NCBI GenBank assembly: GCA_021904315.1
Contig: CM038917.1
Location: 18,770,041 to 18,834,040, forward strand
Length of the DNA: 64,000 nucleotides
Direction of reading: 5' to 3'
Source: Sphagnum magellanicum
Lineage: Eukaryota; Streptophyta; Sphagnopsida; Sphagnales; Sphagnaceae
Shown piece after piece: positions 53,052 through 64,000 of this stretch (the stretch's first letter is position 1; every line of letters starts with the position of its first letter). The notes under the pieces are model-generated. The model saw nothing but the letters and a program-made list of their open reading frames with translations, did not search any database and was not told the origin of the DNA. A program made the position numbers and the translations under genes.

Positions 53052-53484
53052 CAGTGTTGGCCAGTTCTTGATTTTTTCATAGTCACCAGGTAGGTTATTT
53101 TTATCTAAAATTGAGTGCCAGTTAGGTTATCAATATTATCAATATAATTGGTGGTTATAAACCGAATATTCACAGTGGATATTCAGTTAGGTTATGAATA
53201 TTCAGTTTATAACCACCAATTAACCTGCTGGTTGTACTGTTATAAGATTTTTTTAAAATTAAAACTAAATTTTCTTTTTAATCAACAAATGTTTAGTGTT
53301 TTAGGATTGATAACCTACCTGAATGATAACCAATTCATCCAGGCAGGTTATTAGGTTTTGCAAATTCTATACCATGTAGTTAGGTTATTATCTGATTATT
53401 AAAAAACTGAGTGATAACTTATTAATAACCGGGTTGAGAACTGGGTTGATGACAGAGTCGAAACTCAACAACCAACCAACACTG
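53052..53484. mobile_element. Foldback/MITE-like element with a strong central hairpin
   Basis: Outer ends are inverted: CAGTGTTGG at 53052-53060 pairs with CCAACACTG at 53476-53484, and a neighbouring CCAGTTCT pairs with AGAACTGG. Inside, 53146-53172 and 53195-53221 form a 27-base inverted repeat with one mismatch and a 22-base loop. The body repeats GGTTAT/ATAACC motifs. There is no coding capacity. I saw no clear target-site duplication. Confidence 0.6.
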
Positions 53485-53784
53485 GTATGGTGCTTGGAGT
53501 TTCCATGGTGTGGTCATCAGTCAGTTTTTGTTCTCTAAATTAGATTTCTGGAGAGAGATAATCCTGCCAAAATGGGGGAACCAAATCTAACATATGAGAG
53601 AGACAAAGAGTATGTGTGTGCATTACTTTTATACAGATGAGGTTTGATGACATTTCACAGAAAAAATTCCATGTTGAGCACTCATGCCACCACTTCATTT
53701 CGTCAATGCCCTGTTGACCATATTTGCAGCTTTCGATGAGCTACATGCTTTCTAACTTTACTTCAGAAAACCTTGTTGTAACAA

Positions 53785-53925
53785 GCTGCTGAATAGTTTT
53801 GTGTTAAGGCTGCATTACTTTTCACAGCTTAGAACAAATTGTAAAGCTGTTTGGCTGCCAAATAGTTTTGTGTTAAGGCTACATTACTTTTTAGAGCGCA
53901 CAACAAATTGTAAAATTGTTTGGTT
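53785..53925. repeat. 69-bp tandem duplication
   Basis: AATAGTTTTGTGTTAAGGCT begins at 53792 and again at 53861, followed in both by CATTACTTTT and ACAAATTGTAAA. Two copies, diverged by a few bases. Confidence 0.85.
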
Positions 53926-54542
53926 TGATGAGTAAAAAGACACCATGAGAAAATCATGTCTTTTACAATTTGTTTATTTAATTGTAATCTAATTGCGTCG
54001 AACAGTTTTTAGTTATATTGAACAAGTTTTCTCATAATGAGAATAAGAATATAAAAATATAAAAACTTCCTATTTTTTTTGGTAGTGTAAATGGAGATGT
54101 ATTACCTGACATAATCAGATGTCAACTGCAAGCAAGCATTTCAAAAAGTGAAACATCCATATAGGCAAGTGTTTCACTTTTCAAAAATGCCTGGGTTACT
54201 TTTGTGAAATTTTTTTATCATGCCCGTGTGGTACCCACCAGGTATGATGGTAAATAAATAAACAAGATAAAAATCTGGTTGATTTTTATGATATGCAATG
54301 CCCTCGGCCCAGGGCGTTACACTACACAGAAAACCCATATTACAACAGAACATGGGTGTTCTATTTCACTAAATTATCATACCAGTGAAAACAATGGGAT
54401 GGTATTTCACATGATAAATGTGACAGTGCAACCAGATCAGTAACATAAAAAGACCAAGACACTAGTGCATGGAGGACAAGCCTACTACAGTATTGCCTTT
54501 GACAACTGCTATGTAGTATTATAGTGGTTTATGAGATGAGTG

Positions 54543-54710
54543 GCATTCTCTCACTGAAAGATGGACCCAAATTTGTTTGTCTCTGAAAATCTGTTGCATT
54601 TATCTCACTTAAGATGGATCCAATTTATGTGTGTCTTAAATTCACTTGCATTTGTCTCACTTAAGATGGATCCAATTCCATATGAACTTAAATAACTTGC
54701 ATAATTTGTC
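54543..54710. repeat. ~53-bp tandem repeat, three copies
   Basis: TCTCACT.AAGATGGA.CC recurs at 54549, 54603 and 54655 with spacer sequence ending in TTGCATTT. The first copy is the most diverged. Confidence 0.85.
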
Positions 54711-56073
54711 ACACTCGAGAGGGACGAGAGTCTTCAATAGTGAAAACATTTTCACAAGTAATGTACTGCACTTCTGGTAGCAAGCTAAGCTTTTGTCCTT
54801 TGACTTTTAACAGATTTTATATGCACTGGTACATAGCTAATGAAGTCACACTAAAGTCCTGGTTCATCTATTGGGTTTTTTCTTATAACAACACATTCCA
54901 AAACCCCAAAAAAAAAGAAACAAAAAAAACCTTTCTTCCTGCACTAATAAGTTATTATAAAAACCACACATTTGCAAGTTTGCACTTGGGATTCCATTCA
55001 ATGCTCTCTTTTCTGTGGCTGCTGCATTCATTTAATGTTTGGACAGTGAAGTTTCCATTGAAAGACCAACAACAGAGAACCAATGATTTGGAGGAGGCAA
55101 GGGCAGGAGGAGGAAGGGGGGGGTTGTGTCTCCACTTTTCTTTTCCTCTCTTTTGCAGGCTCCTCCTTTTGCATCCCCAACTACAGTTATTGCCAACTTC
55201 TCAAATTATTACAAACTCTGCAAAACTCTGGACAAAATTGTTATCAATATGGCTCTAGTCTTCTGTATCCAATCCAGTGTTTTCTTAGGAGTTTTTTTAT
55301 TTTATTTTTTTAATTTAAAGCTACGGTGATTCCCAAGAGTGTAAGAACAGAGAAGAACTGGCGACCCTTTATTTTTTCGAACTGAAATTAAAATATGGTA
55401 ACACATGTCAAAATTTAGTTTTAAAAATGAAATCAATCCTCAGGCTAATTAATGACAGAGTAGATCTGACTGCCCATTAATATTGAAGCAGCAGGAAATG
55501 AAATGAAACGAAATAAAATAAATTAGGCGACCTAGAGGAATGAGAAGAGGAATAATAAGGCGACAGGGAAAACCAATGCAACCACTTTCTGGCTCCTTCA
55601 AATCACCAGTTGAAATTTAGGAGAAAATCTTGAGTATTCCTTTTAACAAAAAAAGAAATGACTACAATAAATAGTGCTTTCTGGCTATATTTTTCGCCAG
55701 TTTAGAAACAAGGCTGCTCCAAACTCTCTGCCGGATCACTTAATTAAGTTATGTTGGAGCTGCTCTCTATTCTCTAATACTAATTCTTCAGTGGCATCTT
55801 CTCATCCACGAGGAGAAAGGCTCTCATCCATAATTTGCTCTTATTATTCAAGACTTTATAATACTCTGGATGTTCACCAACTCGAATTATAAACTCTTCT
55901 TGAAGTTACATACTAGGCTATAGCTATAGGTAAATGATCTCAGGTAGCTAATAACTCTTATAAGCTTGTAGGTTGCATTGCAGCTGCAAACCCATTTCAA
56001 ATATTTAGGTCTTGGTTATTAATTATAAGCTTTTTGTTTTCACAATGAATTGTGTGTCTTGATGGGGATTAAT

Positions 56074-56784
56074 ATGTGACCTAGCACCCACCAGTACACC
56101 TCCAGGAATAACAGGAAACCTGTTATGACCCATTTGGATGAACTGTAACAGAACCACAACTGAGTTAGCAAAGTTCCACCTCGGTAATCTATCCAGCAAA
56201 CCTGTGTATTTCACCTCACACTACTTAGGCGACTGGTTACTACTTGTGTAAGTGGGTGAGTATCATAGGTAAGTAGCAATCCTTTTATTTTTTCCTATGA
56301 ATTTTCGCATCTAGGTGACAAAATAAGGTGAAGGTGCCGATGATATAAAGTCCTTTTTTTGGTGGAAAATACTGGCACAAGTCACCACATTATGAGAAAA
56401 AAAGATCTGAAATCATTATATTTAGACAATAGGTTCTAACTTCTTGTAAAAATATATGAGGAATCCTAAATTTTCTTTAACATGTAGGCCTAATTTTGCT
56501 AAGTCATCCTGTGAATGATCAGCAACCCACCTACCTCAAAAATTTGAAAAACACAACAATGAAGTATGTAAGTCACTTGGTGACTACCATGTAAGTAAGG
56601 ATAAGTAGGTAAGGCACTTGGTGACTACTAGGTAGGTAGATGCATGTGGATGGTTAGTGAATATATATATATATGGCCGACTGACAGAATTAGCAACCAG
56701 ACAAGAATACAATGAAAAAGTGTTTCCCTGTCCTCACACCATCCATCATGCATGATGGATGCAGTGGTGGGATGCTGATTCATC
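56074..56784. mobile_element. Foldback element with TAGG-rich interior, copy 2 (diverged)
   Basis: The left end has TGACCTAGCACCCACCAGTA and the right end has GCAGTGGTGGGATGCTGATT. These are inverted versions of each other and match the arms of the element at 4577-4980. The interior again holds TAGGTAAG/TAGGTAGG runs. A 22-base perfect palindrome, 56740-56761 (CATCCATCATG and its complement), lies in the right arm. Confidence 0.5.
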
Positions 56785-57756
56785 AGCTTGATGGGATTAA
56801 TTGCCATATTAAAGTGTGTTATTACAAAGATGGGTTCTGTAATAGACAACAGTGGTTGTGAGTTTCTTAAGAGTTTATTTTTACAGCAGCACCATTAAAA
56901 GCAGCTGCTGGCAAAAATCCTGTACAATTAAATTGGGACAACAAATTGATCCACACTTGATGATGGAGAAATTATAATACAACCAACATTATTGAGTCGA
57001 TTTTCAGAACAGCAATTTAAAGCACTGGAATTGAGCATTGATCAATTCTCCATAATGTATTTAAGATCAATCCCATGAGCAGTCTAGTTTTTATTTCAAG
57101 AATTTTTTTGTGACACAGCTAAGGTGATGATCATCCGGTAAAAGGTTTAGCCAAATTTGACTATAAAGGAAATGTGAAAGTAGAAAAAGTATATATGCAT
57201 CCTTCCATATTTTTGGCAACCTACTTGAACATGATATTGAAAAATCTGGCGATTAATTCTCTCAATTTTTTTCCCAAAACATGGAGGCAATAGAAAACCT
57301 CAAAAATCCACTTATTTGACACCCCCAAAAAAACCTAAGATTTTCTTAGATTTAGAATAGACAAAGATTGTCTTAGGCAGTGTCTAGTGCAGAAGCTGTG
57401 GCATTTTATTGATATTCTAATTTGCTTCCACTAGTTGACATGATGTGCTGCTGCTGTGCTGGTACTTACTCACTATGCAAATTCCATGATCAAAATTCAG
57501 TCCAGTTTATAGTTTATAAATAGCTGATCTATGTGCAGTACTGACTCTTTATTTATTACTGATTCACTAAGTCTGTCTCAAAAAAAAGAGTTGGGGAATT
57601 GACATGCTATTACTACTCATTGGATGTTCTGGAAGGAAGAGTAAGCCATGAACTGACATGCAATTTCATGCACATGAATTTTAAGAAGCTTTAGGGTTGA
57701 AGCAAAATCATCTGGCAACATGGGTGACAACACATGCTTCAAGTCTGCTTCACCAC

Positions 57757-57806
57757 TATGATGATGATAGTGATGAAGATGATGATAATGATGTTGATGA
57801 TGATGC
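57757..57806. repeat. GAT-rich trinucleotide tract
   Basis: An imperfect (GAT)n run that lies beyond the 3' end of the minus-strand HD-Zip gene. A second short tract is at 58315-58336. Confidence 0.8.
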
Positions 57807-58535
57807 CTTGTCTCAGTTCTTCAACCATGAGCAGCTGATTGGGACCTATTGATGATGCAAGCAGGTCTAGACTCATCCAGTGATCGACATTATGGGCAAG
57901 TTTCTTTGACTACAAATTCTCTGTAGTTCTTAAGTCGTCTTCAAGTGATCGATTCTCTGTGCAGAAGATGAAGAAGATCTCATGCAGCATGCTGCATGAC
58001 ACTCAGACTACACCACCTCTCCATATTGTGTTTATCTAACAGATGATCTGTAGCGATATTTATATATTATATGTAATAATTTTGTGAAGTCAAAGACAAT
58101 GATGCTGATGACATCAAGGTGCGCTACAGCGCATGCATGCATGGGCAGAGCGAGGGTTTTATAATTGTCGGATGATGTTTGTGTCTGCTGCAGTACTCAT
58201 AGGGATACTTTTCAACGACAGATTTGCAACAAGATATTATCGGTATTCAGGAAATAGCAGCTAGTGGAGATGTCATGAAGAAGCTGGTAAAATGATCAAG
58301 AACAAAGTTGAGCTGATGATGATGATGACGATGATGGGTCTAGCTGTTGCGTATGTACCCACTTGAGCTGATCTCTAAGTTCAGAAGATTGCTAGCCCAA
58401 GAGATGATTCTAGAAGAAGATCTGCAGTTCCCAATCTAATTTTCTAGAACAGCTGCTGATCTCTAGAAGCTTGCTATGAAGAAGCTGCAGCAGTTCTTGG
58501 GTGTGCAAGATGTTAACTGATTCGACTTATAGTTG

Positions 58536-59898
58536 CTAACTAGCAGGAGGGAAGGTTTTCAGTTTCTTGCAAGAATTGCACAGGAGCATTTGGATTTGCA
58601 CTGCGGGACCCGATCGACTCTCGACAGTAGTACCAGCAGCTTGATCATGAGTTGACGCGGGTGATCGGCCATAATTATAGAGCACCGATTCGTGGCTCAT
58701 TCTCTCGTTCTGCAAACAGAAAATCAATCTTATAGGAACCTGCATCATGCATGTGTTATGGGGTGTACGCAAAAGAATCACTTGCAAAAACAAGCAGTTT
58801 ATCTTGGGAGTACCTGGATGAGAAGGTTCAGGTGATGGTTCTCGGCAATCAGATCTTGACAACGTTGTCTCAGGACGTCGCAGTCGGAGTCAGTGGCCTT
58901 GGCTTTGCCGCGAGCTCGGCGGTTCTGGAACCAGATATCCACTTGCCTGGGTTGAACTCCCAGCTCCCGAGCAAGATCAGCTTTCTGGTAACAATTGGGC
59001 CGTTGGAGTGTCTGGAAGGTGTGCTCCAGCAACCTCAATTGCGGCTTCGAGAACCTCAGCTTCTGGCTTGACCCTGCAGCCACCAGCACTCGTGCATCGA
59101 GCTCAAAGAAAATTGCTGAGGAAGAACATTGCTGTACAGGGAGATTCCTAAAGCTACCGGATCATGGCTAGTCTGATCATCGACCCTAGCTCCCAGCAGT
59201 TCTAGTTTCTCTAGGAATCAAGGCAAGCTCAAGCTGCTAATGAACTCCGACAACTGCATGCAAGAGTATACTAGACGTGCAGTACCTTCTTCATCGTCGT
59301 TGTCAAGGCTTCCGTCAGAACCACGATCATTGCAATTCAGTGGCCTTCGACTGTTATAAAAATCGGCGGCGCCTCCTCCTCCGGCACGCAGCTGAATCAG
59401 CTCGGATGCGGAATATTGAGGAGACTCGACTCCGCACAGACACCCAGCTGCAGCTCCATCGACCGCCGACTGTCGAGCCGCGTTGAGACCCTTGATGAGA
59501 GCAAAAAACCCCCAAGGTTCAAACAGATCCCGACTACCGACGTTTTGATCCACAGCTAGCTAGCTACCCGCGAGATCCACACATTTCTAATAGCAGCAAA
59601 TCATCATGTCTTTAAGCATGTTCTGATGCCACGATGCATACGTTCAGAACCGTTTCTGCAACACTGGGATTACAACTACTTTGCAGCAGGAGAAACATCC
59701 AAGCTGTGCAACTCTACAACGACACAGAATCGATGCAAGCAAGTGGAGACTAGAGAATAATATCCTGCAAAGACGGATCATCCGGATACAACACAAGTAC
59801 TCGACCCTCAAGGATCTTCGCGGGGTATGAAGATGTATCCCAGAGCACTTTACCAGGCTGTTGATGGTGGCGAAGATGTTGTTGTATCTGTCCGCCAT
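58536..59898 (-). CDS. HD-Zip class II-like transcription factor, 4 exons, ~250 aa
   Basis: Nuclear DNA-binding regulator, expected to dimerise and bind CAATNATTG-type sites. Exons on the minus strand: 59898-59854, 59559-59286, 59073-58814, 58709-58536. The last three are well supported (GT-AG introns, frame kept). The first, MADRYNNIFATINSL, is inferred: the second exon has no in-frame ATG before a stop at 59560-59562, and this upstream ATG exon joins it in frame, but the acceptor lacks a good pyrimidine tract. The homeodomain spans about 111-165 with recognition helix ELGVQPRQVDIWFQNRRAR. The adjoining zipper has Leu at 174, 181 and 188. TDSDCDVLRQRCQDLIAEN matches the class II pattern (DCE-LK--C--L--EN). 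The tail CNSCKK (237-242) resembles a degenerate class II CPSCE redox motif. The homeodomain carries RGKAK where class II usually has RTKLK. No LxLxL repression motif was found. At ~250 aa it is short for the class. Confidence 0.9.
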
Positions 59899-60110
59899 GG
59901 AGCAGCAGGCTGCAGGCTCTCGTTTGAACTCACGAAGAAGCAAGCCTCTGTGATCAGCTGCAAGCTGCACGTCGAGCTGGTGCAATGAAGGACCTGCTGC
60001 CTTGATCTGGTCGAGATCCTTTGATCAGCTGCAGGACACGAGAATCTGCAGCAGTGGGACGAAGCAGCTTCTTTACGCAGATCAGCGGCGGCAGTATAAC
60101 AGCTACTCAT
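59853..60110 (-). other. Upstream frame overlapping the inferred HD-Zip start
   Basis: An ATG at 60110 opens a frame (MSSCYTAAADLRKEAASSHC) in a different phase that runs through the inferred HD-Zip start codon at 59898. Unspliced it stops at 59850-59852; with the inferred splice it stops at the exon junction (TGC TAG). If this region is in the mature leader, it would reduce translation of the main frame. The peptide is Ser/Cys/Ala-rich from CAG/CTG-type sequence and resembles no family I know. Confidence 0.35.
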
Positions 60111-61572
60111 GCATCACTGCAGCAGCTCCGCCTTGAGAAACCTGTCAATGATCCGCCATGAACAGCACAAAGATACCGGATGCGATGCCTGCAGAGCCCA
60201 ACACCGCAGCAGCAGAATAAATATTGTAGACTGTAGTCAAGCTGCAGCTGATTTGAAGAACCTCGATAGCTGCACGTCGAATGCTGCTGCATTACATGAT
60301 CGAAGCAACGACATGAATGGTACTACATCAGACTTATGATCTCGACGTGTGCAGCAGCAGGCCACTTCGAGAGCTGCAACATAAAACTTGAAAAAGCGAA
60401 GGAGAGTGGAAGGAAGAGGGGTTTAAGCAAATGTAAAGCGTTAGGAAGTGATATTTTTAGAAGAAGAAGAAGCTCATGTTGTTACAGGAAAGAGATGGAG
60501 ATCCAGGAGAAGCAAGTAGCTGCATGCCAAAAGTTGCAGCACATCAACAGACGTTGTCAATTAGCTGGTGGAGAAGAAGGCTCAGCTATCAAAACTTGTG
60601 TGATTGCAAAATTCATGTAGAAACCTCAATGGGAAGTGATACAAACACAAGCAGAGCTCTGCAGGCAGCCTGCATTAACCTCAAAGCAAGAAGAAGAACC
60701 TGTTGGGGCTCAGAAGAAAGGGTGAACAAAAACCAAGCATCACATAGTACCCGAAACAGGGAAAGAACTCAGACCATCATCAGGCATCATAAGGCAACAT
60801 TTTCTTCTACTTTAAAAAAAAAACCTCTAAGAGTCCTGGGGACTCCACAAGAGTAAAAGAAAACAAGCCCCAACCCAAGAGGCTAAACTCTCCTCCAAAG
60901 TAGGAAGAAACAAAAAACAAAGCAAAACTAAACAAGAAAGACTCAAGATTTGAGACGCTTAAGAGTCACGCAAATGGGCATGTGGAACAGGAAAGGAAAA
61001 AAAAGTTCTCAGAAACATGGAGGTACACACTACACAAACACACAAACCTAGAGAGTGAAGAAGAAGTTGACTCTAGCAGGAGACGAAAAAGGAGAGCAGC
61101 GAACTGATCACTGGAGAGCCTGCAGCAGCAGTAGCAGCCTCCTCTAATGAAAACAACAACAAGAACAACACAAAAGGAAAAAAAAAAAAAAAAAAAGGAA
61201 AGAGAAAAAGAACCCAACCCCACTTGTAAGAAGAATATTCAGAACGATCCCAGCTGCATGATGATTGCAGAAACAAAGATTTGCTGTTCAGTCACACGAC
61301 AGTCACGGATTCAACAGTGAAGAAAAACACTGCTGCGCAGGGTCAAGCAGTCTGAAAGCTTTGCACACACGCGCAAGTTAAAAGAAGCCTCAGGGGGTGG
61401 GTAGCTGGGTCGGGTTTTTTTCCAAAAACAGTACTAGTAGTAAGTAACAAAGGCCTGGTGTTGTTGTTCCTGCTGATGAGCCTGCTACTGCAGAGCTGCA
61501 CAGCCCAAAACTCCCTAGTAGCTATGGGGCGTCAATGATTGAAGAATGAGAGCAGAGGTGGGGGAAGGAAAA

Positions 61573-61602
61573 AAAAGGGGGGGGGTGAGGGGTTGGGGGG
61601 GA
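61573..61602 (+). other. G-rich cluster able to form a G-quadruplex
   Basis: Runs of 8, 4 and 7 G are separated by TGA and TT, giving at least four GGG tracts with short loops on the + strand. The cluster is upstream of the minus-strand HD-Zip gene. A similar G-rich patch is at about 62126-62156. Confidence 0.6.
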
Positions 61603-62005
61603 GAAAGGAATTGAAGGGAGACAAAGAGTGTTCAGGCAATGATAGATACATAAAAGGGCAGAGCAGTGATAATAAAGAAAGTACCATTATGTTACTTGCC
61701 CTTTTGTGTAGGTCCTGCAATCTATCTATATATCTATCTATGTAGCTACCTACCTACTTAGATGGTTAGTACTAGAAAGAGACCAGTCACCATACCCTCC
61801 AGGGCCCCTAGGCTCCCCCCCTCCTGGAACCCTCCTTCCCTCCCTCTTCTCCCTCTTCATTTGACTTCACCCAATTCACGAGGATTGCATTTGAAGGTAG
61901 CCACAATTAATGATGAAGCTGCTACTACTATTACTACTTCTACATAGCTCCCCTAAGCCCTCCCTCTCTCCCTTCTCCCTCCTCTCATCACCAGTAATTA
62001 ATAAT

Positions 62006-62011
<6 letters not shown>

Positions 62012-62041
<30 letters not shown>
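62012..62041. repeat. (CT)n microsatellite
   Basis: About 14 CT units without interruption. Confidence 0.95.
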
Positions 62042-62044
<3 letters not shown>

Positions 62045-62300
62045 TGCTTTCAAAAACCAGTAGCAACGCCTAATAAACATCCCCATCCCTTGCCCTCCTC
62101 CTTTTTTTTTCTTTTTCTTTTTTTTTGGGGGGGGCGGATAGGGGGACGGGGTTTCTTTCTTTGGATTCTTTTTTTAATGAAGTTAGGCCTAACAGGGCTG
62201 AGGGAATTGTTGGGAGAGGGAGCGGAGGGTGGGAGAAGGGTCCAAGAAAGAAGCTCTCATGAGTAGCTACTTACTAGCTCCTCACAACAGGTTGTGTGTT

Positions 62301-64000
62301 ATTTGTTGCTGTTCTTATGTTGGTGGTTAATGGGGATGGCCATTGCGGACACAGATTTTTGTATCCATTATCCCCCATTGATGATCATTACCAATCATTT
62401 GATGATGCTGTAAAAACAGATGTGGATAGGAAGGAGGGAGGCAAGGAGGGAGTACTACATCCATCAAATTCTTATTACCATGAGAAGTAAGGAGTACAAT
62501 GGGAGTAATCGTATAACAACTCTAGTTCTTCTAACACTTGTGTGAACCTTTGCTCACCTTGTCATAGGACATAGCTCTTCCCTTTCAAACCCCTTATTAT
62601 CAGGGTACATACACTTTCCTTTTTCCTGGTCCATCTATGACCACTCAGTTCATATCATTTCCTCCGCTATCCCCGCTCCTCTCATATATCCTCAGTGTCT
62701 CCCCCGCAAATCAGTGAAAAGCGAAGAATCAAATGGCTTGTGTATATAGATAAATGTAATGACTCGTGGCAAAACAAATTATGTCAAGACTAGTGATGTC
62801 CGTCCAAAAGGAAGCAGAAAAACATGCTTTTGCACCTGAGAAAATGCAAAGGGAGCTAGGAAACTATCTACATCCTACCACTTTTATTCAATTAGGAATA
62901 TATAGATCGCTAGCTATATGTACAATATTTAACAACAGCAGATTGAATTGGGTAGGGGAGGTGGGAGGGGATACGCAATGGGCATCAAGGAGGGGCACTT
63001 TGAGAATGTTATGTTGAAATAGAAGTGAGTACACAATATTGAAAACTCTCAAGGTGAACGGAGTTGGATGAATTCAAGAGTGTTCGTTCCAAAGTTGTAC
63101 TCTTACAATTCTCTGAAATAGAAAATTTAATTACAGCAATGTTCAATGTTGCCTAATTTTTTTAGAAATGTTTCTCATGTTGCAAGAGTGCACAATAAAG
63201 AAAGAGGAGAAGGGAAAAATTACCATAGAGTACACACTACACACATCTTTCACTCAGGTTTGGGAAAATCCAACATAACAACAGAGAGGATGGGGGAGCC
63301 ACTTGTTAGGGAGAGACTACAGAATGATGAAGCTTTCATTTGGCCCCAAAGATTTTGAGGAATGTTCACCAGGTGCTAATAGTTATTACTGTGAACTGTG
63401 AGTTTTATTTTTATTTTTATTTTATTTTTTGAGAACTTCATACGAAGTTTCTTAGTTTAACTGATGCGGGTTTGAAGTTTGAACTTGCCATATGGGGAAG
63501 AGCTAATTTCTCCATCAGTCTCTTGTTATTACTCTCTCTCTATTCAATTTATGAAGTCCAGAAATTGGCTTATTAGTGTTGAGTGTTCAATGTGGATTTA
63601 TTGTCACAGTAAGTATTTGCTGATGCAAAAGATCTTTGTTGTTGTCATAAGTTCTGGTTATTAAAGAATGGACCTCCTACTACTACTTGCCATCAAATAC
63701 ACAAACTCAATCAAAGGCTTTTCTGCCAATCATTCATTGAACTCCTTCAACTTTGCACCAAAACAAAAATGTTGAAATAAACCCAATTAGCTTCCTGGTC
63801 CCTGCGATTCAAACTTTTGACCCCAAAATTCAGCAGCTCCTGCAAATTTTAATTATTGCAGACAGCCCCTGAGTCTACCACAATGCTCTAAACTTAATGT
63901 ACCAGAACAATTCCACAACCCATAGGTTGCTTTACATATGATGTAAGCAGCTTAGAATAAGATCTTTAGCTCTTTATGGACACTTTGACAGATATAACTT
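62301..64000. other. Intergenic DNA at the window end
   Basis: No gene recognised. Frames are short and lack motifs; composition returns to AT-rich. A TTTTATTTTTA-type run lies at about 63403-63430. Confidence 0.55.

Larger units (their letters stand above)
47461..58535. other. Gene-free intergenic DNA with many simple repeats
   Basis: No gene can be supported. About 48750-49560 is strongly purine-rich on the + strand (GGAGGTGGGAGGGAGTGGGG-like) with no open frame. The remainder carries the microsatellites, tandem duplications and foldback elements listed separately. 57740-58340 is rich in GATGAT runs and lies just downstream of the HD-Zip gene's 3' end. Confidence 0.6.
59899..62300 (-). promoter_or_regulatory. 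Probable leader and promoter region of the HD-Zip gene
   Basis: This block has frequent CTGCAG/GCAGCAG motifs (59940-60360), a poly-A tract on + (poly-T on the gene's strand) at about 61177-61196, G-rich clusters at 61573-61602, ATCT/ACCT repeats at 61720-61760 and a CT run at 62012-62040 (GA on the gene's strand). Such mixtures are common in long plant leaders and promoters. No TATA box or start site can be fixed. Confidence 0.4.

Noticed and set aside
54740-55258. 172-codon + strand frame
   Set aside because: Longest frame in its area, but it shows no domain, no splice-supported extension, and low-complexity stretches (Lys run, Leu/Ser-rich end). It could be chance.
58799-59071. + strand frames over the HD-Zip homeodomain exon
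   Set aside because: They are the antisense of a conserved homeodomain exon; the minus strand has the motifs and splice sites.
60336-60856. + strand frames of 94 and 126 codons
   Set aside because: Polar, Lys/Arg/Ser/Gln-rich low-complexity translations in the CAG-rich leader region of the HD-Zip gene; no domain or supporting splice sites.
1-64000. Prokaryotic-type systems (CRISPR, operons, phage)
   Set aside because: There are no regularly spaced short repeats with unique spacers and no compact gene arrays; all supported genes have spliceosomal introns.

Overview
The window reads as nuclear DNA of a land plant. The evidence is a 14-exon respiratory burst oxidase homologue (RBOH) with plant-type EF-hands, a plant-specific homeodomain-leucine zipper (HD-Zip) gene, GT-AG introns of about 100 to 2,000 bases, hAT transposon relics of a plant type and AT-rich intergenic DNA. 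I cannot fix the species. The short HD-Zip II-like protein and the CAG/CTG- and GAT-rich leader DNA fit a non-flowering lineage (moss, lycophyte or fern), but this is only an impression.

Layout. Positions 1-6100 are intergenic, with diverged tandem repeats near 790-1010 and 3290-3890 and a foldback element at 4570-4990. Positions 6100-7921 are the upstream region and leader of the RBOH gene. The RBOH coding sequence runs from 7922 to 17576 on the + strand. It joins into an open frame of 1014 codons with every expected catalytic and cofactor motif. Positions 20898-21711 hold a broken coiled-coil gene that I do not recognise. Positions 21.7-38.4 kb have no gene I can defend; they are AT-rich and contain a ~143-bp tandem array at 31.8-32.4 kb plus short 5S-like and tRNA-like relics. 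Two decayed copies of the same hAT transposase family lie at 38.5-40.0 kb and about 45.9-47.5 kb. Positions 47.5-58.5 kb hold microsatellites, short tandem duplications and two more foldback elements. The HD-Zip gene occupies 58536-59898 on the - strand, with a long CAG/CTG- and pyrimidine-rich leader region extending towards 61-62 kb.

The two intact genes are about 41 kb apart and there is no sign that they work together. RBOH makes extracellular superoxide under calcium control. The HD-Zip protein is a DNA-binding regulator. I found no gene cluster or clearly new multi-gene system. The most unusual material is a group of foldback elements ending near a shared CCAACACTG motif (two with TAGG-type repeats inside), the nucleosome-sized tandem array, the divergent HD-Zip II tail with an overlapping upstream frame, and the decayed coiled-coil gene.
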